From contig JABMCL010000732.1 in the NCBI GenBank assembly GCA_018857735.1, positions 102,501 to 166,500 of the forward strand: a stretch of 64,000 bases of DNA. The letters run 5' to 3'. The stretch comes from Alviniconcha marisindica. Taxonomy: Eukaryota; Mollusca; Gastropoda; Provannidae. Both the position numbers and the translations under genes were made by a program. Positions 11,242 through 21,163 of this stretch are shown piece after piece; position 1 is the stretch's first letter; every line of letters begins with the position of its first letter. The notes under the pieces are model-generated. The model was not told the origin of the DNA, ran no database searches, and saw nothing but the letters and a program-made list of their open reading frames with translations.

Positions 11242-12614
11242 GAAAACAAAGTACAAAGCAGCATAATCTCTCTCTCTCTCTTTCTCTCTCTCTACGAAAA
11301 GCGAAGTACAAAGCAGCATGATCTCTCTCAACGAAAAGCAAAGTACAAAGCAGCATAACCTCTCTCTCTCTCTCTACCTACGAAAAGCAAAGTACGAAGC
11401 AGCATAATCTCTCTCTCTCTCTCTACGAAAAGCAAAGTACAAAGCAGCATAATCTCTCTCTCTCTCCCCCCCCCCTCTCCCCCCCCCCCCCCCAAAAGCA
11501 AAGTACAAAGCAGCATAATCTCTCTCTCTCCCTCTCTCTCTCTCTCGCTAATGACCTGATTTGTCCATTATGCAGAGTAGCGCAAGAAACTGAATTACAT
11601 TTTGTTCTCTGTTGCCCTGTGCTAAGAGCTTTAAGAGTTCAATTCATCCCGCCAAAACTCTACAGATTTCCAAGTCTTTTTAGATTAAGCCTGCTGCTGG
11701 CATCCACCAATGAAAATATTGTGAGGAATCAGTGTATTTCACAGCTTTTAAGTTCCTGTCGCCCATGGTGTTCTTTGTAAAGTGCTTAGAGCTTTTAAAG
11801 AATGATTAGTCCCAAACGAGCCTTTAAAAAATGATTAGTCCCATAAGAGCCTTTAAAAAATTATCAGTCCCATAATAGCCTTTAAAAATGATTGTCCCAT
11901 AAGAGCCTTTAAAGAATGATTGGTCCCATAAAAGCCTTTAAAGAATTAGTCCCATAAGAGCCTTTAAAGAATGATTTGTCCCATAAGAGCCTTTAAAGAA
12001 TGATTTGTCCCATAAGAGCCCTTAAAGAATGATTAGTCCCATAAGAGCCTTTAAAGAATGATTGGTCCCGTACGAGCCTTTGTCCCATAAAAGCCTTTAA
12101 AGAATGATTAGTCCCATAAGAGCCTTTAAAAAAATGATTGGTCCCGTAATTAAAAAGATCATTATTATACAGAAACAGTTCTGGTTCAGTACGCTATTTC
12201 TACAGTGTATCTCCAAGAGGGAGAAAAGGCGGAGTATTTTTGCTTGTTGCACGGCCCAACTGTTATGTTGTTTAATATATCGTTATATATGAATTCCTTC
12301 AAGTGTTGCTTAATGTCCTCGGATGTCGGTTGACGTATTAGGGACAAGCTGAGACCAATGCGTGAGCATGGTTCAATATTGCTTTACGTCCACAGAAACC
12401 ATGAGGCTTGTTAGGACGGACAGCCACCTCGACTCTCACACAGCTCCTGAGCTATGATTTATATATGAAATACATTTTGTTTGTTTTAAACTAAAAGGCG
12501 GGGCTGCATGACGAACGTTTGATCGGAAGTGCTGAAGTCCGGCTCGTCCTGCAGTGGTGGCAGTCTGCTGATGCGCCGCTTCAACTCGCTGATGAGCTGG
12601 GCCTTGTCCGTCAT
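7466..12614 (-). CDS. CRAL-TRIO (Sec14-like) lipid-binding protein, 4 coding exons, 409 aa
   Basis: Predicted cytosolic lipid-binding/transfer protein of the Sec14/CRAL-TRIO superfamily. Coding exons on the minus strand are 12614-12517, 10850-10706, 9601-9424 and 8274-7466; phases agree and sum to 1230 nt. Residues about 5-60 are the CRAL-TRIO N-terminal helical part (SDQTLIRFLKSRDWDLAEAE). Residues about 85-245 are the lipid-binding fold, with GRPVIYSNF, WVFVIDCTGM, NHYPERLGLVVCLN and VWKAIKQFLHPQTAAKV, all typical of the family. The tail (about 250-409) is low complexity: a DKATAPG-like 7-residue repeat (289-324) and a Glu run (377-385). The start was chosen at MTDKAQ; the frame stays open to the acceptor at 12633, so an upstream coding exon cannot be excluded. 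The closest type is the random-slug-protein-5/yeast Sec14-homologue group. Ligand and function are not deducible. Confidence 0.88.
8290..8800. other. Intron 3 with SINE and retroelement tails
   Basis: 8447-8505 contains GTAAGTAACTTGGTGTTTTA then CGCCCAGTCAATCATTACGG, the tail of a second SINE family (minus orientation; other copies near 12713, 42588, 44965, 55708). Around 8650-8722 an AATAATAAATAATAAATGC stretch followed by GGCTCAAAGCGCTATATAT resembles a retroelement 3' tail in minus orientation. Nothing coding is seen. Confidence 0.55.
8806..8874. repeat. (CA)n microsatellite
   Basis: An uninterrupted CA run of about 56 bp preceded by a short (GC)n block. Confidence 0.97.
9060..9423 (-). 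repeat. Array of exon-3 donor copies, 38-bp unit, about 7-8 copies
   Basis: On the minus strand each unit reads ATTGACTGCACAG|GTAGCTA then AGCTGTTTTTGTACCG: the last 13 bases of CRAL-TRIO coding exon 3, its donor and the start of the intron. A longer copy at about 9310-9400 also includes upstream exon sequence (GGTACGATTAACGCTCTCTA, TGATACACCTGGAGACATGG). The array lies immediately downstream of the true donor. Confidence 0.88.
9424..9601 (-). CDS. CRAL-TRIO gene, third coding exon
   Basis: Acceptor TTTCCACAG|CGACAG and donor TGCACAG|GTAGTT. Encodes the first half of the lipid-binding fold (RQVGHDEAGRPVIYSNF to WVFVIDCT) and ends in phase 1. Both edges are copied into the tandem arrays on either side. 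Confidence 0.9.
9602..9990 (-). repeat. Array of exon-3 acceptor copies, about 95-bp unit, 4 copies plus the true exon
   Basis: GTCTGCCCGC occurs at 9571 (true exon), 9667, 9761, 9854 and 9950. On the minus strand each unit holds a CAG acceptor followed by CGACAGGTGGGCCATGACGA or a near variant, plus about 50 bases of upstream intron (TGTCTGTCTGTGACGTG). Each copy is a decoy acceptor plus the first 35-40 exon bases. Confidence 0.88.
10170..10700. repeat. Simple-sequence block: (CT)n, (GC)n, (CA)n
   Basis: A CT run at 10183-10206, GC/GT at 10350-10377, and CA/CT runs from 10430 to 10700 that abut the exon-2 donor at 10705. All long frames here are repeat artefacts. Confidence 0.95.
10706..10850 (-). 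CDS. CRAL-TRIO gene, second coding exon
   Basis: Acceptor TTTTCCTAG|A and donor ATG|GTAAGTGTG, the intron starting directly in a (GT)n run. Encodes LIRFLKSRDWDLAEAERMLT and the following helix and loop, ending CHNRPGYHSM in phase 0. Confidence 0.88.
10851..11540 (-). repeat. Array built from the exon-2 acceptor region, about 12 copies separated by (CT)n
   Basis: Each unit (plus strand) is CTACGAAAAGCAAAGTACAA then AGCAGCATAAT and a CT run of variable length. The first unit is the natural end of the intron, reading on the minus strand TTTGTACTTTGCTTTTCCTAG. The copies repeat that pyrimidine-rich 3' intron end with CGTAG instead of CCTAG, giving about twelve acceptor-like sites upstream of the real one. 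Confidence 0.88.
11547..11780 (+). pseudogene. Non-LTR retrotransposon ORF2 C-terminal fragment
   Basis: An open 77-codon frame reads ANDLICPLCRVAQETELHFV, LCCPVLRALRVQFIPPKLYR and ends CRPWCSL-stop at 11778. The CPLC...E-ELHF-L-CP pattern is the Cys/His zinc-knuckle motif at the C-terminus of non-LTR reverse transcriptases. The fragment is in the opposite orientation to the CRAL-TRIO gene, within its first recognised intron, and is 5' truncated. Confidence 0.75.
11785..12150. repeat. Minisatellite, about 29-bp unit, about 13 copies
   Basis: The unit is GAGCCTTTAAAGAATGATTA then GTCCCATAA, with one-base length variants. It follows the LINE fragment directly; the first unit appears to derive from sequence just after it (GCTTTTAAAGAATGATTAG). 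Confidence 0.9.
12366..12450 (-). mobile_element. Partial SINE tail
   Basis: GCTTTACGTCCACAGAAACC then ATGAGGCTTGTTAGGACGGA matches the tail of the SINE family at 20496; the head is missing. It shares the CTCACACAGCTCCTGAGC extension with the fragment at 2222-2330. Confidence 0.55.
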
Positions 12615-12633
12615 CTTGACCGGCCTGACGTCA
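12517..12633 (-). CDS. CRAL-TRIO gene, first recognised coding exon
   Basis: The acceptor TTGCAG ends at 12634. The ATG is at 12614-12612 and the donor is AC|GTTCGT with the last exon base at 12517. The exon ends in phase 2, so Thr33 is completed by the next exon (SDQT|LIRFLK). A reading through the donor would stop after 11 codons. Confidence 0.82.
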
Positions 12634-12712
12634 CTGCAATCAGACACCAGTCTGTCACCAGCTGAAGGGGAGCCTTCACAGGAGAAACAGGGCAGGGAGT
12701 GAAGAATAATAA

Positions 12713-12990
12713 TAGTAACTTGGTGTGTTACGCCCAGTCAATCTTTGCGGTTATATCGGGGCGAAAATAATAATAATAATAATTATAATAATTATAATAA
12801 TTATAACAACAACAACAACAATAATAGTGCACATTTATCATGCGCTCATCGACGCCATGAGCGCTCAAATACATATAATTAACCTAAACACAGTATTCCT
12901 GACACATGTCGACCAAAGTCCTACTAATGCAATCTGCACGCAGTGCTATTTGAAGCAAAACAACAACACTAACCACCTTAAAAACACGTG
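12713..12990 (-). mobile_element. Two adjacent dispersed-repeat fragments
   Basis: 12713-12765 is the tail of the second SINE family (TTACGCCCAGTCAATC, GGTTATATCGGGGCG). It joins an AAT-rich run and then 12826-12965, a minus-orientation copy of a dispersed repeat also present at about 35570-35700 and 63585-63720. The shared motifs are the palindrome TGAGCGCTCA (12858-12867), AACCTAAACACAGTATTC and ACCAAAGTCCTAC. Confidence 0.6.
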
Positions 12991-13309
12991 TCCGACTACA
13001 CTGGAACCTCAGCTGGGGAAATGAAAAGGGAGTAGCAGTATTCTCACAAGCTTTTGCGAAGCTATGACCTTGTAACAACAGCTTCTTCTTCTTCTTTTTT
13101 TCCCTCTTTTTTACCCTCAGCGGTGATTTCCCTTTTCACCAGTCACTTAGTTAATCAAGGTCATACACTAACTCTGTACTCGACCTTTCTGCCGTACGCA
13201 TTCCCCAACTCGACTGTGGCAACAGTTTGATAATATCGGTTAAAGTGTTTCCATGTCCACCTACTTCCTACCGCCAGCACGGGTTGACAGATGCTAACCA
13301 TGCAAATCC

Positions 13310-14095
13310 CTAAGGAACTCTGGAAGACGGTGGGAGAGTGGGGAGGGTCTGGGGGAGTGGGCAGGGTTTGGGGAGACGGGGGTAGTGAGGCTGAGGAGGG
13401 AGTATAGTTGGGGAGGCTGGGGGTGGTATTTTGGGTGACTGGTGGGGTGTGGGGGTAGTGGGGGAGACTGGAGCGGGGGGTATTTGGGAAGACTGTGGGG
13501 GAGACTGTGGAGGGGAGTATTTGGGAAGACTGGGGGGAGGGTGTTGGGGAATTTGGGAAGGGGATATTTGGGGAGACTGTGGGTGTTTGGGGAGAGTTGG
13601 GAGGGGGTATTTGGGGAGTCTGGGAAGGGTGTATATTAGGAAACTGAGAATGGGGTATTTGGGGAGATTTTGGGGGGATTGGGGAGACTGAGGAAGGAGT
13701 AGTTGGGGAGACAGGGGGGGGGGGGGGGGAGGGTATCTGGGGAGTCTGGGGTGGTTGTCAGTGAGACTGGGAGGGGTAGCTGAGGAGTGTTTGGGGAGAC
13801 TGGTGGGGAGGAGTGTGGGAGACGGAGGTAGGGCGACAGAGGGGGGAAGACTGCAGAGGGAGGAATCGGGGAGAGTGGACGGGGGATAGTGGGGGTTGGG
13901 GGGTTGGGGGGGGGGGAGGAGGGAGTCGGCTATTCTGCGGGCCAACAAGGGAAATTGCGATGGGGGATTAAGGGGGGAGAAGTCGGGGGAGACTAGGGAT
14001 GGGGGCGTGGGGGGGGGGGGGGGGGAGTTGAGGAGAAAAGAAGAGGGAGTTTGGGGACACTGTGCGGGGGGGAGGGGGAGGGGGGACGTCTGGAA
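13310..14095 (+). repeat. G-rich degenerate repeat, about 780 bp
   Basis: The plus strand is mostly G with GGGGAGACTGGGG, GTATTTGGGGAGACTG and similar loosely periodic units and poly-G runs (13717-13730, 14011-14025). Many closely spaced runs of three or more G make it a strong candidate for G-quadruplex formation. The 312-codon Pro-rich frame on the minus strand is its complement and shows no domain. Confidence 0.85.
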
Positions 14096-14460
14096 ATAAT
14101 TATGGCCATTGCCAGTGGAGCAGATGAAGAATCTACTCGATGCGTCTGAGTGCCATCTGCCAAGGACGTGAATGTGCCGTTTTAGTGCACTTCTCCTTAT
14201 CCTCTGTCTTTTCCGCTTTCTTACGCCCCTCCTTTCGCTCTTTCGCACGGCTCAGCCTCTTTCCAAATCAAGCTTTTTTTTCTTTTTTTCTTTCTGTCTT
14301 TCTTTTCATTTTTTTGTTCCTTCTGCTTTTTGTTGTTGCTTTTTGTGTGTGTGGGGCACATCCTGCGACGAAGCTAGAGCAACTGAAAGACTAAAAATCT
14401 AATGTAAACTAACACTTGTTCACTGTATGGATTGATACCCTTCCCCTCCATATCCCCAAT

Positions 14461-14655
14461 CCACACACACACACACACACATTCCCTCTCTCTCACATAC
14501 GCACGCACGCACGCACGCACGCACCCACCGACCCACACATACACTCACACACACACACACACGCACACATACACACACACACACACGCACGCAGCACACC
14601 ACCAAGCACCACACACACCCCCCCCCCCCCCACACACACACACACACACACACAT
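14461..14655. repeat. (CA)n/(GCAC)n microsatellites with poly-C
   Basis: CA runs with a GCAC block at 14501-14524 and a C run at 14619-14631. Confidence 0.95.
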
Positions 14656-14859
14656 TTTATCCGCAGTTTAGGCCCGGTGACTGGGACCGATCGACCATCG
14701 ACCATAAACGCGTAATACGACTTCGCGTCGGAGAGAGTTCTGTTGGCGACTGCTGTGGAAACCCAGCAGCCTAGTATGTACAGTCACTTGTCCGCCTCAG
14801 CTGTGCTCACAAAACAAAACAGCTTTCATCGATTTCTTGTAAACTAACTGTAACGTAAG

Positions 14860-15108
14860 CAGCCTGTGTGGTGTGTGGGGTAATTTGGTCAGTTAATGCT
14901 GATGTAGTAAATGGAGTTTAAGGGTGATATTATGTTATATTAGCTGTTGTGTCATGGTGGTTTGTTTATTAGGTCAAAAAGTAGTTGTTATGTTAAAGAA
15001 AACAATTGGTGATTTTTATGTAATGATTTTACAATAATTTTATTTAATGTTTTGTTATATAAAAAAGAGGTGTTTGGATGTATGTGGAAAGGGTGTGGAG
15101 TAAATGTG

Positions 15109-15176
<68 letters not shown>

Positions 15177-15200
15177 TGTATGTGTGTGTGTGTGTGTGTG

Positions 15201-15251
<51 letters not shown>

Positions 15252-15304
15252 GTGGTGTGTGTGTGTGTGTGTGTGTGTGCTTGTTTGTTTGTTTGTTTGT
15301 GTGT

Positions 15305-15392
<88 letters not shown>

Positions 15393-16315
15393 GTAAGTGA
15401 GTATGGGTGGGTATGTATGTGTGTGTATGTTGTGTCTATGTATGGGTGAGGGTTTGGGGCATTGTTGGGGGGTGATGTATGAGAATGAAAGCATGACAAT
15501 TTGTTTCTTTCTAAGTTGTTTGTTCTAGAATGCATATGAATTGTGATGTCGGTTGGGCCTTTTGTCACTGTTGTTTATAATGATGATTAATATGTATATT
15601 TCCCACTATTTAATATGTTCAAGTAGATATACATTTTAAAGCAGAGGGAGGTAGGATGGAGGGGTGGGGGCTGTCATTATATGAATGAATATTTATCAAT
15701 TTTTAACTGAGCATGAGTGTGAAATTGAAGCATGGAGGTATGCGGTGTGTTATTAATGACATGTTATGGTTGCCGTTTAAGACAGTTGTTTTTTATGCTT
15801 GTATTTCTTTTTGTGTATTGTATGGTTTTGGGTTGTGAGTGGGTGGGTGTGCATGTTGGGAGAGAAAAAAAAGGTCAGGGGAGTGATGCACAATATTTAC
15901 TGAAAATGTGTTAAATGAAATGATGTATTTATTTTAAGCTGTTGTTGAATGTGTGTGTGTGTGTGTGGGGGGGGGCTGTGTGTTTGAGACGTTTTTAGTG
16001 TCAGTAATTTAATATTTTAATTTTACGCATAATTAAGAGGTGGGTGAATGTGTTCAGAAGTGGGTTGGGGTGAATGTGTTTGTGTGAACGGGGTAGGGGT
16101 GTGCATGTGTTCCCTGGTGTGTGGGGGGGGGGGGGGGGAGGGTACAAATGAATGTATGAATGAATTAACATAAAAACTGTTTACAGAAAATTGAGAAGGA
16201 AAGCATACCATGATGCGTTTAACTATTGTAACTGGTGTGAGCGACGAAAAAAATCCGTTTAATTGTCATGATTGCAACGGACAATAAAGTATTTGAACTG
16301 AATTGAATTGGTCAG
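14860..16315 (+). mobile_element. C-depleted, T/G-rich region ending in a LINE-like tail
   Basis: For about 1.4 kb the plus strand has very little C (2-5 per 60 bases in many lines), quite unlike its flanks. It includes a GT block (15110-15391) and ends GACAATAAAGTATTTGAACT then GAATTGAATTG, with a polyadenylation-like AATAAA. Such tails with short direct repeats are common at the 3' ends of CR1/L2-like LINEs. I infer a long LINE 3' UTR; no coding part was identified. Confidence 0.45.
15110..15391. repeat. Long (GT)n microsatellite with (GTTT)n
   Basis: Four GT blocks totalling about 270 bp, interrupted by single-base changes and a TTGTTTGTTTG block at about 15280-15300. Confidence 0.97.
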
Positions 16316-16404
16316 CATTGAAGTTTCCCTGGCATGCGCCACTGGTGTTGGTACAGTCACGAGAGGCCGTTTGTTATTGTCGTTGTTGTCGTTGTCGTTG
16401 TTCA

Positions 16405-16800
16405 TGAGTAACTACTATAGCTTTTTATAGCGCGATTTTAAGTATCCACCGAAGTGGTGTAGTTACAGCGCTGACATGGCTGGAGCCACACGAAACTGCT
16501 ACCGTCGGGGCGCGTTCTGTGTACACCATACAACCGTGCACCGCGTCACTTCAGGCAAAACCACATACGTGAGGTGCATGCGTGTTTAGCTGTAACATTC
16601 CACCTGCACTTTTGGCAGAATGACCGGGATCTTTTACGTGCTACTGCGGTAACACGGGGAAGGAACGGATACCGAAACAAGAGACAGCACACAAAGTTGA
16701 CCCCGAAGAAGAAAATTCTCCCGCCGCTCCCCTGCAGGGACTCAAACCCTTTCAATCACGAGTCCAGGGCTCTAACCACTGAGATATTCCGGCCCCCTAC
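16405..16800 (-). mobile_element. tRNA-derived SINE, minus orientation
   Basis: On the minus strand the head at 16798-16735 reads GGCCGGAATATCTCAGTGGT, TAGAGCCCTGGACTCGTGAT and GGGTTTGAGTCCCTG, with A-box- and B-box-like motifs in tRNA-like spacing. The body contains CACGTAAAAGATCCCGGTCA and TTCTGCCAAAAGTGCAGGTG, a motif I associate with invertebrate, including molluscan, SINEs. The element reaches to a TTTTTATAGCGCGATTTTAAG-like end near 16415. It is a different family from the one at 20496. Confidence 0.7.
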
Positions 16801-17440
16801 GTAGAGGCCGAGCTCTGATGAGAGCAACAACGTTCCTCTAAACTCGTTTCCTCGTGACGCACGTGAACTCATCACCGTAACTTCAGCAACAACTGGGATT
16901 ACGCGTCTGTCTGTTGCTTTTGCTGATGATTGTGCGCTTGAGTCGGGGCCACGCGTTAGGTGCAGACGTTGATTCTTTCACAACTTTTCTTTCGCGCAAC
17001 ATTTTGTGATCATAACTATTACTGCGCCATTATTTTGATTGGTAGCACAGATTTCGACCATCGATTTCGCCTGTACACCTTTCGTTCACATAACAGACAG
17101 TCCTGGTCTGGATAAAGCTGTAAAAATTATCTTTTTTTCTCTTTTTCTTTTTTAAAATTTAAATCAAATCCAATTAATCTAGAAGGCAGACATTTGAAAA
17201 GCAGTATATGGCTTATGAATGCTATATTCTGACCTATTCCAAGAAGATTTACAGCAGGGATAGGGAAAGGGGGGGGGGGGGGGGGGGGGGGTGGGGCTTT
17301 GAAAGCTCTGGGATGTAAGCAGAGGAAACCTAATTTCCCTTGCTTTTTCGTCTGCGGCACCCGGTGGCAATGCTGAAGGGACATGGCGGAGGCAGAGCTG
17401 GGTGGTGTCTGGGTCGCCCGTGGTCACCCGCAGTGGCGTC
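16800..17440. other. Intergenic sequence, nothing coding recognised
   Basis: Contains a poly-G tract of about 20 bases at 17270-17291. The remainder is not recognised. Confidence 0.4.
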
Positions 17441-18150
17441 ATTAGACCTACGCTGTGTCCTCATTAGACATACGCTGTGTCCTCATTAGACCTACGCTAT
17501 GTCATTAGACCTACGCTGTGTCACCTTTAGACCTACGCTACGTCATCATTAGACCTATGCTGTGTCATCATTAGACCGACGCTGTGTCATCATTTGACCT
17601 ACGCTGTGTGACCATTAGACCTACGCTGTGTCCTCATTAGACCTACGCTGTCTTCATTAGACCTATGCTGTGTTCTCATCAGACCTACGCTGTGTCCTTA
17701 TTAGGCATACGATGTGTCATTAGACCTACGCTACGTCATCATTAGACCGACGCTGAGTCATCATTAGACCTATGCTGTGTCACCATTAGATCTACGCTGT
17801 GTCATCATTAGTCCTACCCGTGTCTTCATTAGACCTATGCTGTGTCCTCATTAGACCTACGCTGTGTCCTCATTAGACATACGCTCTGTCCTCATTAGAC
17901 ATACGCTCTGTCACCACTGGACCTACGCTGTGTCACCATTAGACCTACTCTGTTAGACCTATGCTGTGTCGTCGTTAGACCTACGCTGTGTCCCCATTAG
18001 ACCTACTCTGTGTCATTAGACCTATGCTGTCTCAACATTAGACCTATACTGTGTCATCATCAGACATATAGTGTGTCGTCAGACCTATGCTGTGTTATCA
18101 TTAGACCTATGCTGTGTGCTCAGACCTATACTGTGTCGATATTTCGGCTG
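17440..18150. repeat. Minisatellite, about 27-bp unit, about 25 copies
   Basis: Units are variants of CATTAGACCTACGCTGTGTC plus a 2-6 base linker (CTCATT, ACCATT, ATCATT). Copies at the 3' end are more diverged, which suggests an older edge. Confidence 0.9.
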
Positions 18151-18184
18151 CATCAACTGACCTAAGTGTCGTCTCGTGATCTGA

Positions 18185-18575
18185 CCATGAGAAACCGCAC
18201 TAAGTATGTAGATAAATGTTATACACACCATCCCAACGTGCCCAAATTTTGTAGCCTCACGAATATGACGTCAAAATCTAAGAATGTTAAAATTGCTAAA
18301 TTTATTAGTTGTATCCTTGAGTTATTTTGATTAAGCCAATAGCGAAACACAACGAGAAAGAAAGAAAAAACTTAATTTTTGCGCCTTAGCCGTACATATT
18401 TATAACAACTTTGATTTGTGTTTGAGCATTTATTTTTGTCTTATATATAAAGTGTGGTAGTTATTTATTAGTAGAACTCATGTACTTGCTCATAAGGAAT
18501 GTCGTGTGCGAATGTAACTTCGCTTTCTAGCCCCCAAGGGCGAAAAGCTCAATAAAACCTTGAAACCTTGACCTA
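18185..18575 (+). mobile_element. LINE-like 3' tail
   Basis: A/T-rich sequence ends TAGCCCCCAAGGGCGAAAAG then CTCAATAAAACCTTGAAACC, a polyadenylation signal followed by a short direct repeat (ACCTTGAAACCTTG). No coding portion is visible. The assignment rests on the tail form only. Confidence 0.4.
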
Positions 18576-18844
18576 CGCTGCATCAGCAGACTTATGCCTG
18601 GTGAATCATTAGACCCACACTTCAGCAACGGGTTCAAAACCCTAGGCTTGCCTGTCACGTGAGTGGGTCTGCGAGCGAGTCAGGTGGGTCAGACATGACA
18701 ATTATTAATGCAGTCTTTCCAGATCATGCGCAGGTCACACTCACACGCGTCATTCAGCTCATGCCATGCTATCGCATCGCGCATGTAACGTCAGGCATGT
18801 CACGCCACGTTTGCAATATCAACATCGGCGAGGCAAAAGACCTC

Positions 18845-18848
18845 CCCG

Positions 18849-18884
<36 letters not shown>

Positions 18885-18886
18885 CC
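18845..18886. repeat. (CA)n microsatellite
   Basis: CA run of about 36 bp followed by a C-rich patch. Confidence 0.95.
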
Positions 18887-19344
18887 ACCCCCCGCCCACA
18901 CTCCCGCCCCCTCCTCGTGGCCCGACTGCATCATGCATAACAGGACCCGGAACTTCTCCAGGAAACTATATATGTGTGTGTATAACACCTGCGTGTAACC
19001 AGAGACAATGCAAATCAATCAATACTTTCATGCGTAGGCTAATAAACCCTTTACGAAACGTCGGTCCTGAGTGTGAATCGAGTCAGTCCCCTTGAAAGGA
19101 ACGAGCTCTAACGTGCCTCCAAATTGTCCAAAGGCTGTCATCAAATCGTAAGACGTTCTGACAGTCTTCCACAGCTGCAACCCTCCCTCTCTTAAATTTG
19201 TCTTTGTGATTTGTACTTGACGACATTAAACCTTCCCATTCTGAAACTCACCTCGGATTATGTGCTTCAAAAGCAAACTCAAGACATTTCGCTTCTAAGA
19301 ATATTTCGGTTAAGCAATATTGTCCTTACCCCTACCAGTCTGTA

Positions 19345-19347
<3 letters not shown>

Positions 19348-19443
<96 letters not shown>

Positions 19444-19470
19444 TACGTGTATGTGTGTGTGTGTGTGTGC
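19348..19470. repeat. Compound microsatellite (GT)n then (GTGC)n
   Basis: GT run 19348-19385, GTGC block 19386-19443, then a short GT run; same order as at 875, 6251 and 25762. Confidence 0.97.
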
Positions 19471-19539
19471 ATCTTTCACATAGTTATGCTTGAACCCTTG
19501 TTGATGTTTACATTATGTGTTAACTTTTGCTAAATTACT

Positions 19540-19885
19540 GATAACATTTTCCGGAGGCGTTGGAACTGAGGGGTAATTAAAGCAAAGGCTCTCTTTCTTT
19601 CTGTGATTAGAGTCATTAATTCTGGAGGCGTTAGAACTGAAGTGTAATTAAAGTAAAGGCTCTCTTTTCTTCACTGATTAGAGTCATTAATTCTAAAGGC
19701 CTAAGAACTGAAGTGTAATTAAAGTAAAGGCTCTCTTTCTTTAAGTGATCAGTCATTAATTCTGGAGGCGTTCGAACTGAAGGGTAATTAGTATAAAGGC
19801 TCTCTTTCTTTAAGTGATTAGAGTCATTAATTCTGGAGGCGATAGAACTGAAGGGTAATTAATATAAAGGCTCCCTCTTCGCAAA
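19540..19885. repeat. Minisatellite, about 72-bp unit, 5 copies
   Basis: Units read TCTGGAGGCGTTAGAACTGA then AGTGTAATTAAAGTAAAGGC and TCTCTTTCTTTAAGTGATTA GAGTCATTAAT, with about 90 percent or higher similarity between neighbours. Confidence 0.92.
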
Positions 19886-19924
19886 CAAAAAGGCAAGTTC
19901 TCTGTGTCATGCAGCCCGCTTTGT

Positions 19925-20120
19925 TGGAAGTAAGTAAACATGATGCTTAACGTCCACGGAAACCATAAGGCTTATTAGGAACGGGGAGAAGGGAGAGGGG
20001 GGGGGATGGGAGCAGTTTCATTAGTCTGCTGCTGCACGTGAAGCCCGTGAAGTAGGTAAACATGGTGCTTAACGTCCACGGAAACCACAAGGCTTATTAG
20101 AGACGGGAGACTTTGTCGGA
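19925..20120 (-). mobile_element. Two SINE tail fragments in tandem
   Basis: GTAAGTAAACATGATGCTTA (19930) and GTAGGTAAACATGGTGCTTA (20049), each followed by ACGTCCACGGAAACCA and GGCTTATTAGGNACGGG; same family and orientation as the complete copies at 20496 and 20850. Confidence 0.7.
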
Positions 20121-20495
20121 GTGCCAGCACTAACTGGTGTAGGCTATGCGGTGGGCGCAACACGCCTGATCAAGGCAGGGTGACCATCAAAGGCACTGCG
20201 GCCCAGACGTCGGCACGAAGGCTGTCACTCTCTGTATGGCCGGGAACGGTTTCCTGCAAGATTGCTTCAGACACCCATTCCCGGTCTCAGACAGTTTCAT
20301 CAATCTCTTTGGTCTCCGAGTGGAGTTTCGGTGAAGCGGGACTGGCCGCGAGGTCTTCAAAGAGCGTTCGCTGAGAATCTTACACAGAGGAGAAACCCGC
20401 GTCCTGAATTAATTTGCCATCGTGAGTTCTAGTGACACGCCTTGGCGCGCTGGTGTCTTCAACGCAACGTTAGATAACGTTTCGAGTTTCAATGG

Positions 20496-20836
20496 TAAGT
20501 AAATATGTAAGTAAACATGGTGCTTAACGTCCAAAGAAACCATAAGGCTTATTAGGGACGGGGAAAAGGGGGGAGGGAGGAGAAGGGGGTATGGAGGCGG
20601 TGGAAGAGGGAGATTATATACCTGTCGCTGCACTGTTACCACTAGAATGACTCCTGCATTAAGATGGGCAGCGATGACAGCCATTTTAACGTTTCGTTAA
20701 TTGTGATGGACAAAGTCATAAGACAGTGTCCACAGACCATAACCTTTTTCAAGAGAAAGGAAAGCCGAAGTCGAATCGAACCGAGGCCCTTCTGCTTACG
20801 AGCCTAACGGCTTACCGCTAGGCCAAACCGGCTCAC
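20496..20836 (-). mobile_element. Full-length tRNA-derived SINE
   Basis: On the minus strand the head begins GTGAGCCGGTTTGGCCTAGC and carries a B-box-like GGTTCGATTCG, the layout of a tRNA-derived RNA polymerase III promoter. The body contains GACAAAGTCATAAGACAGTG's complement region and ends in the AAGCCTTATGGTTTC / TTACTTAC tail. The flanks AGTTTCAATGG (20485-20495) and AGTTTCAGTGG (20839-20849) look like a target-site duplication. The same family is at 20850, 38986 and 49216. Confidence 0.82.
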
Positions 20837-20849
20837 TAAGTTTCAGTGG

Positions 20850-21163
20850 CAAGTAAGTAAAGATGGTGCTTAACGTTCACAGCTTATTAGGGACGAGGTG
20901 AAGGGGGGGGGGGGGGTATAGAGGTGGTGGAAGAGGGAGATTATATACCTATTGCTACGCTGTCACAACCAGAATGACTCCTTCATTAAGCTGGGCAGCG
21001 ATGACAGCCATTTTAATGTTTCATTAATTGTGAGGGACAAAGTCACAAGACAGTGTCCACAGACCACAACCTTTATGAAGAGAAAAGAAAGCCGAAGCGG
21101 AATCGAACCGTGGCCTTTCTGCCTACCAGTCTAACGCCCTGCCGCTAGGCCAAACCGGCTCAC
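20850..21163 (-). mobile_element. Second full-length SINE, adjacent to the first
   Basis: Same family and orientation as the copy at 20496-20836. On the minus strand the head is GTGAGCCGGTTTGGCCTAGC and the B box GGTTCGATTCC. The right flank CATTTGAGTGG resembles the duplication shared with the first copy, so two insertions at the same target or a tandem duplication of an element with its target are both possible. The tail is missing part of the CCACGGAAACCA motif. Confidence 0.78.

Noticed and set aside
13310..14248. 312-codon Pro/Ser-rich open frame on the minus strand
   Set aside because: It is the complement of the degenerate G-rich tract; composition alone explains the absence of stops, and no domain or splice partner is present.
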